Shown: piece after piece, positions 26,308 to 33,457 of the stretch
How the letters are laid out: every line of letters begins with the position of its first letter
Position numbering within the stretch: the stretch's first letter is position 1
The notes under the pieces: generated by a model
The model's input: the letters and a program-made list of their open reading frames with translations, nothing else
Told to the model about the DNA's origin: nothing
The model's database searches: none
Position numbers and translations under genes: made by a program
Assembly (NCBI RefSeq): GCF_011601275.1
Contig: NZ_JAAOLY010000012.1
Coordinates: 124,001-188,000, forward strand
Length of the DNA stretch: 64,000 nucleotides
Direction: 5' to 3'
Origin: Janthinobacterium lividum
GTDB lineage: Bacteria > Pseudomonadota > Gammaproteobacteria > Burkholderiales > Burkholderiaceae_D

Positions 26308-26997
26308 TCAGGTACTGACGACAGACCAGCCGTCCGTCGAGGCCAGCTGCGCCTGCGCGCCGGGACGCGATTGCGACACCACTTGCATGCTGGCGCTCAG
26401 CCACAGGAACAGTTCGCGGAACTGCAAGCCTTTCAGTTGCTTCACGCCCCGCTCGCCCCGGCTGGAAAATTCGCCCAGGGTATCGATATTCGCGTTGTCG
26501 CCCACGGCGATGGGGAAGATCGCCACTTTATTCGCCTGCTCGGCCGCGCGCGCCTGCTCGGCGCCATGCTGCCAGCGGTCCGTCGGCTCGCCGTCCGACA
26601 TCAAGAACAGCCATGGCCGCGTATACGCCACGCCCGCCGCGCGGAAGCGCTGCTTTTCCTGCTCGATCTCGGCCAGGGCCAGCTCGACGGCCGCGCCGGT
26701 CGGCGTGGTGCCGTTCGCTTCCAGACGGGGCGCCGTGAAATCCATGGCGTCGCACCAGTTGCTGGCCACCACGGCTTCATCGTGGGCGCCGTATTGAATC
26801 ACCAGGATGCGCACGCGCTTGGCGGCGATGACATCGGACTTGAGTTCCTGTTCCAGCAAGGCCAGGCCTTCGTTGAGCAAGGAGACAGGGGCGCCATCCA
26901 TGCTGCCGGAGCAGTCCAGCACGAGCACCAGCGGTGTACGTTGTTCGGTATTGTCGACCAGGGCGACGTCGGGAATCATTATTGAACTCATGGGCAT
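26308..26997 (-). CDS. TerY-like vWA-domain protein
   Basis: 229 residues that are a single von Willebrand A domain. The MIDAS motif is complete: Asp28-x-Ser30-x-Ser32 in LVLDCSGSMDG, the Thr in GTTPTGAA, and the Asp in LMSDGEPTDR. TerY proteins of this form accompany PP2C phosphatases and kinases in tellurite/stress modules and probably act as metal-dependent phosphoprotein scaffolds. First gene of the five-gene minus-strand operon. The start is uncertain: two ATGs lie within three codons and neither has a clear ribosome site. Confidence 0.88.
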   Translation of the reverse strand: MPMSSIMIPDVALVDNTEQRTPLVLVLDCSGSMDGAPVSLLNEGLALLEQELKSDVIAAKRVRILVIQYGAHDEAVVASNWCDAMDFTAPRLEANGTTPTGAAVELALAEIEQEKQRFRAAGVAYTRPWLFLMSDGEPTDRWQHGAEQARAAEQANKVAIFPIAVGDNANIDTLGEFSSRGERGVKQLKGLQFRELFLWLSASMQVVSQSRPGAQAQLASTDGWSVVST

Positions 26998-27268
26998 TCG
27001 GTAAATGTAAAATCGGACATAGTGCGAATCTTACATCATGGCCGTGATTTACTCGCGCGAGTTTCCTGCAGAACACTATCCAGAAGGACAGGCGCGAACC
27101 ATTGCAGCACCGATATCTTTGTACTATCTTGATAGTTGCCCAGGACAGAAGGCAGCGAACAGACCTTCCTCACAAAGGTGAGGCGAATCGCTGCGCAACA
27201 CCGCCCTTACCCAGTTCCGCACCTGCGCGCCTGCGGCACACTGATGTAGTCAGGAAATGGGGGCAAAC

Positions 27269-28003
27269 ATGGACACAGGTACAGTAACGGCGGATGTGGG
27301 GAAACTGATCGCCGCCATGTACGACTCGGCCTGCGGCACGGGCGACTGGCCACAGCTCGACAGCGCTGACCTGAGCGGTCAGCAATGGCAGGAACTCTTG
27401 CCGCATCTGCAACGCGCCCTGTGCCTGCAGCAGCGCCTGCGCGAAGCGCAACTGGCCAGCCACTGCGCGCTGGCGGCGCTCGACGCCATGGGCGCCGTCG
27501 TGCTGGTGCTCGACGCCAACCTCGGACTACGTTTCGCCACGCCCGCCGGCTATGCCTTGCATGCGGCGCACCTGGCGCACGCCGCGCCGCCCGACCTGGC
27601 GCGCGCCGTGCGCATGCTCGTCGCCAGCAGGGGCGGCGCAGCGCAATGCCAGTCGCTGCGCCTGGCGCGCAAACAGCAAGGCCCCCTGGCCCTGACAGTC
27701 ACCCTGCTTGCCGATTGCCAGCCCCCATGCGCGCTGCTGATCGCGCGCGATCCCACCCAAGCGAGCACGTCTGTCACTGCCTTGCGGCAGCTGTTCGACT
27801 TGACGCAAGCCGAAGCGCAAGTGGGCAAGGCACTGGCGCAAGGGGCGACTATCGAGGAAATCGCCGCGCGCGGCGGCATCAGCGTCAATACCGTCAAGAC
27901 GCATCTGCACCACACCTATTTGAAGACCGACACGCGCCGCCAGGGCGAGCTGATCGCGCTGATCCACGGCGCCACGGCGCACCTGACCGTGTTGGATGCA
28001 TGA
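27269..28003 (+). CDS. LuxR-type HTH transcriptional regulator
   Basis: 244 residues from the ATG at 27269, with GGGGG five bases ahead (an ATG four codons earlier has its AGGA too close). The C-terminus is a LuxR/GerE domain: FDLTQAEAQVGKALAQG, IEEIAARGGISVNTVKTHL, then HHTYLKTDTRRQGELIALI. The N-terminal ~170 residues look like a PAS-like sensor (AALDAMGAVVLVLDANLGLRF, read in parts). It heads the plus-strand group of secreted proteins and is divergent from the vWA operon with 271 bases between. Target genes unknown; the following genes are the natural candidates. Confidence 0.82.
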   Translation: MDTGTVTADVGKLIAAMYDSACGTGDWPQLDSADLSGQQWQELLPHLQRALCLQQRLREAQLASHCALAALDAMGAVVLVLDANLGLRFATPAGYALHAAHLAHAAPPDLARAVRMLVASRGGAAQCQSLRLARKQQGPLALTVTLLADCQPPCALLIARDPTQASTSVTALRQLFDLTQAEAQVGKALAQGATIEEIAARGGISVNTVKTHLHHTYLKTDTRRQGELIALIHGATAHLTVLDA

Positions 28004-28183
28004 GGCCATGTCATCCGATCGGATGATGTGCGCGGCATCTTGCCTGCCTACACTGGCAGGACCGGGCGCCCGCGCCTTGCCAAGGTCACCACGGCGCACA
28101 CGGGCCACCCGGCGCGATTTCCCTGGCATCGACAATCGCCGCGCCGGCAGCGGCCGGCATCAACTACAAGGATGGGTAGAAAA

Positions 28184-28633
28184 ATGAAAACGTGGATCCT
28201 CGCCGGCACCCTGGGCGCCTGCGCCCTGCTGGCAAATGCGCAATCGCTCCCCGACAGCCAGACCGTCGTCATTCCAGGCGGACGCCTGCAGACGATCGAA
28301 CTGCCGGCCCAACGGCACTTCATGAGTGCGCAAGATTTTTCTCCGTTCCGCGGCGGCTATGAGCTGTCGAACGGCCAGGTACTCCACCTGCGCAATATTG
28401 GCAGCGTTGGCGCCATGATGTATGCGCGCATCGATGACCAGGAAGAACACCGCATCGTCGCCAGCGGCAGCAACAGCTTCGTGGCGCTGGACCGGCAGCT
28501 GGCCATGCGCATCGACTTGCGCGACGATGGCAGCGTGGGCGGCGAAGTGCTGATGCGGGTGCCGGCTGAAAAACTGGCCAGCGGCGACATCGTGCCCGCC
28601 CATGTGCAAAGCATGGGCCTGGCATCGCGTTGA
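28184..28633 (+). CDS. small secreted protein, paralogue 1
   Basis: 149 residues with a signal peptide (MKTWILAGTLGACALLANAQ). The mature ~130 residues share with the protein at 29195 the blocks YELSNGQ, YARIDDQEEHRI, FVALDRQLAMRID, DDGSVGGE and the C-terminal MGLASR. This shows a local duplication. No Cys in the mature part, no catalytic motif. AAGGATGGG is upstream of the chosen ATG; an ATG four codons earlier touches that site. I do not recognise the family. Confidence 0.72.
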   Translation: MKTWILAGTLGACALLANAQSLPDSQTVVIPGGRLQTIELPAQRHFMSAQDFSPFRGGYELSNGQVLHLRNIGSVGAMMYARIDDQEEHRIVASGSNSFVALDRQLAMRIDLRDDGSVGGEVLMRVPAEKLASGDIVPAHVQSMGLASR

Positions 28634-28666
28634 TGCGGCAAGCCGCCTTCCGCATGGGTGACAGCC

Positions 28667-29059
28667 ATGAGCAAGCAATATTCTGTGCAACAGCAAAACG
28701 CGCTGACCCTGGCCGCCATCAAACAGACGGCGGCCTGGTGGCGCGCGCGGCCCTTGCCCGACGCCCTGCGCGATTGCGCGGCCAGCCATGGCGTGGCGCT
28801 GGGCGCGGCCCTGATGCTTGACCTGCGGCTGGCCTTTCCTGGCATGCCCGCCGTGTACGGCAGGCTGCTGAGCGCCGAGGGGCACTTCATCCATTCCGAG
28901 ATGGATCTGGACGACGACTTGCGTCCTTTGCCCGGCAGCGTGCAGTGGCACGACATCAGCGCAGCCTATCTGCGTGCCGAACACAGGCGCGGTACGGGCG
29001 TGGCTTATGGCGTGCTGTGCCAGGAGGTTCTGCAAGAAATGAATCACGCGGCGCGCTAG
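28667..29059 (+). CDS. hypothetical protein
   Basis: 130-residue soluble protein starting MSKQYSVQQQNALTL, with WWRARPLPDALRD and an acidic central segment (SEMDLDDDLRPLPG). No signal peptide, membrane helix or recognisable motif. It sits between the two duplicated secreted-protein genes, 33 bases after the first, so it is likely in their transcription unit. The ribosome site is weak and the start uncertain; a GTG three codons upstream is the alternative. Confidence 0.55.
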   Translation: MSKQYSVQQQNALTLAAIKQTAAWWRARPLPDALRDCAASHGVALGAALMLDLRLAFPGMPAVYGRLLSAEGHFIHSEMDLDDDLRPLPGSVQWHDISAAYLRAEHRRGTGVAYGVLCQEVLQEMNHAAR

Positions 29060-29194
29060 CCCGCCACGCAAACTATCCGTACCGATCTCCACCGAATGAA
29101 CGATGTGCCACGCCATACCCGCGCCTAGACTGGTTGCTGCCCCATGCCCGCGCGCGGCATGCGCCAGGGGCCATCAACCGACAAGGACAACGCC

Positions 29195-29638
29195 ATGAAA
29201 ACCATCATCCTGGGCACGCTCCTGTGCCTCGCCGCCGCCAGCACGGCAGCCACCGCGCAAACCCTGCCGCCGGAGCACACTGTCACCGTGCCCGGCAACG
29301 CGCTGCGCATCGATGTGCCCGAACACCCGCGCTACATGATGCGCCAGGATTTCAAGAAATTCGTCGGCACCTATGAGCTGTCGAATGGCGACACCCTGGA
29401 ACTGCGCCTCGCTGGCGCTGCCAAGTATGCGCGTATCGGCAAGCAGGAAGAGCACCGCATCATCGCCACCGACCGCAACGCCTTCGTCGCGCTGGACCGC
29501 CAGTTGAAGGTGCGCATCGACCACCACGATGACGGCAGCGTGGATGGCGAACTGGTGATGGTGGTGCCGTCGCAGAACCTGTCGGACGGCGCCAGCGTGC
29601 CCTCGCAAGTGCAAACCATGGGCCTGGCGTCGCGCTGA
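29195..29638 (+). CDS. small secreted protein, paralogue 2
   Basis: 147 residues with signal peptide (MKTIILGTLLCLAAASTAAT, cleavage near TAQ). It is the partner of the protein at 28184: shared blocks YELSNGD, YARIGKQEEHRIIA, FVALDRQL, RIDHHDDGSVDGEL and the terminal MGLASR. AAGGA lies seven bases before the ATG. Predicted periplasmic or secreted beta-rich domain; function unknown. Confidence 0.72.
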   Translation: MKTIILGTLLCLAAASTAATAQTLPPEHTVTVPGNALRIDVPEHPRYMMRQDFKKFVGTYELSNGDTLELRLAGAAKYARIGKQEEHRIIATDRNAFVALDRQLKVRIDHHDDGSVDGELVMVVPSQNLSDGASVPSQVQTMGLASR

Positions 29639-29735
29639 GGTGGCGTACATTTTGCCAGCGTGCGTGAACAGGAAACATTGCGTGCTATGATCGCCGCCAA
29701 TTCCTTAAACGAATGGCAACGGCCCATGGAGCGCA

Positions 29736-30260
29736 ATGCAGAAACCTGCCAGTAACCTGATATTCACCGTGCTGCGGCGCGGCCTGCGCCTGCTGGCCTG
29801 GCCCTTGCTGGCCCTGATCAGCGCCGCCTGCACCAGCACCGAGCGTCATCCTCCCAGCGCCCCGACGCAAGTCACCCTGCGCTTTACCTATGACGATGGC
29901 AAGCCGATGCGGCATGACGATTACCTGGCCAATGCGCGCCAGCAAACGTATATCAAACGCTGCAGCAAGATAGGCAGCACCACTGTCTGCGACGTCGGCT
30001 CGGATCCACTGTTCATGGGCGGCGACGCCCCGCTGGACGCCAACGGCGAAGTGCGCGTCACCCTGCATTCGACCGGCCCCATAGGCAACAATCCGACCAG
30101 TCTTTGCATCAAGGGCAAAGGCTACGTCTTTGATTCCGGCGACTGGAAACGCGGCCCCTTCAGCCCCGGCCAGGTGATCGAGATCCGCTACAGGATCAGC
30201 GAAGTGGAAATGGCGTGCCCCTGGTCGTCGGGAACGCCGCCGTGGTGGGACAAAAGTTAA
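29736..30260 (+). CDS. lipoprotein, function unknown
   Basis: 174 residues with a twin-Arg-flanked hydrophobic leader (VLRRGLRLLAWPLLALISAAC) and a lipobox ISAAC, lipidated Cys32. The mature protein has four Cys residues (IKRCSKIGSTTVCD, TSLCIKGKG, EVEMACPW) that could form disulphides. Its beta-rich sequence (QVTLRFTYDDGKPM, GEVRVTLHSTGP) suggests a small carboxypeptidase-regulatory-like or Ig-like fold. No family is recognised with confidence. Ends convergently with terB. Confidence 0.7.
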   Translation: MQKPASNLIFTVLRRGLRLLAWPLLALISAACTSTERHPPSAPTQVTLRFTYDDGKPMRHDDYLANARQQTYIKRCSKIGSTTVCDVGSDPLFMGGDAPLDANGEVRVTLHSTGPIGNNPTSLCIKGKGYVFDSGDWKRGPFSPGQVIEIRYRISEVEMACPWSSGTPPWWDKS

Positions 30261-30264
30261 GCTA

Positions 30265-30284
30265 GCCAGCCGGGGCCGGCTGGC
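30265..30284. terminator. GC hairpin between lipoprotein gene and terB
   Basis: Nine-base arms GCCAGCCGG and CCGGCTGGC around two G, without a T tract, directly after the lipoprotein stop. Possible weak terminator for convergent transcripts. Confidence 0.4.
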
Positions 30285-30290
30285 CCGGCT

Positions 30291-30746
30291 TTACTGCAAC
30301 TCGAACTCGCCGGGATTCAAACCCAGCTCGCGCGCGATCTTGCTGGCCACGCGCTGCTCGTTGGCGTCGAAATTGCCGTCCGACGAGGCGACGGCGATAA
30401 TCATGCGCACCAGCAGGCGCGACGCCTCCACATTCGACTTCATCTTGCCCAGCGCCTGATACGCCTTGGCTTCGCCGATATCCTTGTCGAATTCCAGCTG
30501 GCCGACATATTCCTGGAAAGCCTTGATAACATCGCTGGTGGTAAACACCGACAGCGCGTCATTGCTTTCAATAAACTTCACCATCTTCTGCTTCTCTTCC
30601 GCGCTGACACTGCCGTCGGCCATGGCGATCAGGGCCGACCCCGCCATCGCGGCATTCAGGAAATCCTTGTTCTTGTACTTCAGTGCCTCGGTTTTCAGTT
30701 CACTTGCCTTGGACTTCAGCTTGGACAGAAAGGAATCGAAACTCAT
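30291..30746 (-). CDS. terB: tellurite-resistance TerB-family protein
   Basis: 151 residues starting MSFDSFLSKLKSKASELK, with GGAGG six bases ahead of the ATG. It matches the TerB fold: two EF-hand-like acidic repeats IAMADGSVSAEEKQKMVKF and IAVASSDGNFDANEQRVAS (read in parts), probable metal sites, in an all-helical protein. TerB proteins are cytoplasmic components of the ter stress/tellurite modules. No terC, terD or terZ is adjacent. The TerY-like vWA/PP2C/kinase operon begins 3.3 kb upstream, which makes a functional link plausible though unproven. Confidence 0.87.
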   Translation of the reverse strand: MSFDSFLSKLKSKASELKTEALKYKNKDFLNAAMAGSALIAMADGSVSAEEKQKMVKFIESNDALSVFTTSDVIKAFQEYVGQLEFDKDIGEAKAYQALGKMKSNVEASRLLVRMIIAVASSDGNFDANEQRVASKIARELGLNPGEFELQ

Positions 30747-31025
30747 GGTGTACCTCCGGGTTGGTCGTTCATCAGTGCGGCAAGACACGCCGCCATGCTC
30801 GGTAGTTGAGGGTGCAAGCTTGAAATACAAGCAAGAGATATGCAAAGGAAAAGCAAAATCGGACAAGCAAGTGGGCCGCCGCCCGTGCCCATCGCCTGCG
30901 TTTCCCTCAAAAACAACGACAAACCGAAGCCAATTGAGCAAGGCGCAAAGTTACATAATTTGCAGTTGAAAAATTAATAATTTCATGGCAGCATGGAATT
31001 ACATTTTCTTCACTGCAAGGTTGTG

Positions 31026-31672
31026 ATGGACAAGCAATTGCTGTTGATTTGCGCATTGACGTTAATCATCCACATGATCGGCACCCTCGCATCCCATGCG
31101 CATCGCCGGTATCCGCCGCGGCGGCTGGCCCCATTCAGCATTCTGATGCTGCTGTCGCGCCACTTGAAACCCATCCAGCGCGCCTTCTGCCGCGCCGTCG
31201 AGCACTTCCAGGTCCACCGGTCGGCGCCCAAGCTGCTGCACGCCGTGTTCAAGGGCGGCCTGTCCTACCTCAAGACCTCCGCCAACCTGCCCAAGCCCGC
31301 CAACGTCACGAGCCTGCGCCAACAATCGGGAGGCTCCATCTCCATGACAGCAATGAACGTCATCGCCACGGCTCTGTGGACGGTCGGAGTCTTCGCGGCC
31401 CTGTACGCAGGCGTGCTCGACCCGAGCGTGCGCGTCACCTCCAGCACGCTTTCATCGATCATCAACGGCGGCGCCACCATCATGATGGCCGTCTTCATCG
31501 GCACGTGGTGTCGGGCATGACGGATGACGTCATCGAGGGCAAGATCGAAGAATCGCAGTTCCGGCGGGCGGTGATGTGATTGGTGGGGAGCAGATTGGCG
31601 GGGACGCTGATTGCGCAGTTTTTTCTGGTGCCATCGGCGGTGGTGATTGTGGGGGCGGCTGGAAGGTTGTAA
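31026..31672 (+). pseudogene. degraded amj-like lipid II flippase gene
   Basis: The first codons (MDKQLLLICALT, then IIHMIGTLA) and the C-terminal half (NVIATALWTVGVFAALYAG, SSTLSSIINGGATIMMAVFI) are strongly Amj-like (DUF2837, alternative lipid II flippase). The gene is broken. Around 31099-31120 the expected RIAGIR reads in another frame, and about 100 residues of the usual protein are missing. Near 31500 a frameshift leads out of frame, and the continuation (MTDDVIEGKIEESQFRRAV, then WLVGSRLAGT-like sequence) is interrupted by TGA at 31577-31579 where Trp is expected. At ~175 intact residues instead of ~270 it is unlikely to work. The ATPase island follows immediately. Confidence 0.62.
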
Positions 31673-31701
31673 AAAACCAGTATCTCTAAGGAGGCATTTT
31701 A

Positions 31702-33339
31702 ATGACGAGCTCTGGAATTGAATTTCGATTCAAAAGAAATGATACTGTAGGAACAGCGGATGCAGAATCAGATGACAATTACATTTCCGATTGCTTCATC
31801 GAAACCGGAGATCTCAATGCGCTTCAAGATATAAATAATTCAAAAAGAATAATAGTTGGGCGCACTGGAGCAGGGAAAAGTGCATTAATCAGAAGATTAC
31901 GCGAGGTGGAGGAAAATGTAATAGAACTCCCCCCTCAAAATTTATCACTTTCTTACATAGCAAATTCTGATATATTAAATTTCTTTGAAGCAGCTGGCGT
32001 CAACCTAGACTTATTTTATCAACTACTATGGAAGCATGTACTCGCCGTTGAATTGCTAAAATACAAATTCGACTTAAAAGATGATGATCAAAAAAAAGGG
32101 TTTTTGCCAACCCTATTCGGCCTTATAAAGCGGGATAAATCCAAGGAAAAAGCGATAAATTACTTAAGGGAGTGGGGAGAGAAGTTTTGGGATGAAACCG
32201 AATATAGAGTAAAGGAATTAACAACAAAAATAGAAAGCGACCTTAAATCATCGTTAGGAAGTGAACTTCAAGGGTTTAAATTCGATCTCTCTGGCGGCCG
32301 AAAACTCACAGAAGAACAGAAGCAGGAAGTGATACAAAGAGGCAAGAAAGTTGTGAATCAGATTCAAATTAAGGAATTATCTGATGTCATACGAGTTCTT
32401 TCTGAAGATATCTTTAACGACCCTCAACGAAAATACTTTATCACAATTGATGGCCTTGATGAGCATTGGGTTGAAGAGTCATTACGCTACAAACTCATTA
32501 GAGCACTTATCGAAACTGTTCGGGCCTTTCAGAAAATAAAATATGTAAAAGTAATCATCGCAATAAGAGTTGACTTACTAGGGAGAGTTATATCTGCCAC
32601 AAGAGACTCCGGATTCCAAGAAGAGAAATATGAATCTCTTTATTTAAAATTAAAATGGTCAAAAACTCAAATTGAAGAACTTTTAGACAAAAGAATCGGA
32701 AAGTTGGTTCGCCAAAGATATACCTCAAGAGCAGTAAAACTAACAGAATTATTCCCATTGAAAATGGGCAAGATTGATTTTTTAGAATACCTAACTCAAC
32801 GAACATTTTACCGCCCAAGGGATGCTATACTTTTTGTAAATAATTGTTTAGAGCATGCCGAAGATAGAAATTTGGTTTCAGCGAGATGCGTTTCAGATGC
32901 GGAAAATGAATACTCGAAAAGAAGGCTAAACTCTCTACAAGAAGAGTGGGGAGCAACATACCCACACTTAACGACCTATACGAAGATATTATTTAATCGA
33001 CCGATTTCCTTTAAATTAAGCACCGTATCAAAAGATACGATGGAAGAACTACTGTACAATGAATTTTCAAGCGATCTGGAAAGTAATGATATAGTCATAG
33101 CTGCAGCTGTGGATTTTTTCATGAATGAAAAAGGAACACTTCACTTTGTCATTCAAACACTATTTAATGTATTCTACATCGTAGGAATCATTGGAATAAA
33201 ACCAGATTCGACAAGCACAACATTATGGTCTTTTCACTCCAATGATGGACCTAGTAGTGGATCAATAAAACCAAATTCGGTTGCTAGTGTACACCCGACA
33301 TTCTGGAGGACTCTAGGTATTAAATACACTGAGAATTAG
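31702..33339 (+). CDS. P-loop ATPase, Sll1717-type, horizontally acquired
   Basis: 545 residues. Walker A GRTGAGKSA (53-61) follows a short N-terminus with the acidic DDNYISDCFIET segment typical of Sll1717-family ATPases. Walker B is FITIDGLDEH (245-254), followed by VIIAIRVDLLGR (284-295). Helical C-terminal domain ending VHPTFWRTLGI. No transmembrane helix. A perfect AAGGAGG lies seven bases before the ATG. Base composition is utterly unlike the neighbours: 31921-31980 has 17 G/C of 60, against 40 of 60 at 5701-5760, and AGA/ATA codons abound. It is a foreign single-gene insertion. The biological role of the family is unknown; defence is an inference from its STAND-like layout and its context. 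Confidence 0.8.
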   Translation: MTSSGIEFRFKRNDTVGTADAESDDNYISDCFIETGDLNALQDINNSKRIIVGRTGAGKSALIRRLREVEENVIELPPQNLSLSYIANSDILNFFEAAGVNLDLFYQLLWKHVLAVELLKYKFDLKDDDQKKGFLPTLFGLIKRDKSKEKAINYLREWGEKFWDETEYRVKELTTKIESDLKSSLGSELQGFKFDLSGGRKLTEEQKQEVIQRGKKVVNQIQIKELSDVIRVLSEDIFNDPQRKYFITIDGLDEHWVEESLRYKLIRALIETVRAFQKIKYVKVIIAIRVDLLGRVISATRDSGFQEEKYESLYLKLKWSKTQIEELLDKRIGKLVRQRYTSRAVKLTELFPLKMGKIDFLEYLTQRTFYRPRDAILFVNNCLEHAEDRNLVSARCVSDAENEYSKRRLNSLQEEWGATYPHLTTYTKILFNRPISFKLSTVSKDTMEELLYNEFSSDLESNDIVIAAAVDFFMNEKGTLHFVIQTLFNVFYIVGIIGIKPDSTSTTLWSFHSNDGPSSGSIKPNSVASVHPTFWRTLGIKYTEN

Positions 33340-33366
33340 GACACTCGTCGTGCGCTAAAATAATAC

Positions 33367-33398
33367 AAAAAAAGCCGCTATCTCCCGACAGCGGCTTT
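33367..33398 (-). terminator. intrinsic terminator of purL
   Basis: Arms AAAGCCGCT and AGCGGCTTT around a ten-base loop; on the minus strand the hairpin ends in a seven-T run, 60 bases after the purL stop. Confidence 0.85.
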
Positions 33399-33457
33399 CT
33401 CATACCTACCCCAGCAGCAGCGCCTTGAACTCCAGCGCTGCCCTGCAAGAGAACTAA

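Noticed and set aside
31702..33339. Transposon or integrase-borne island with direct repeats at the ends
   Set aside because: No transposase, integrase, tRNA or flanking direct repeat is visible; only composition marks the insertion.
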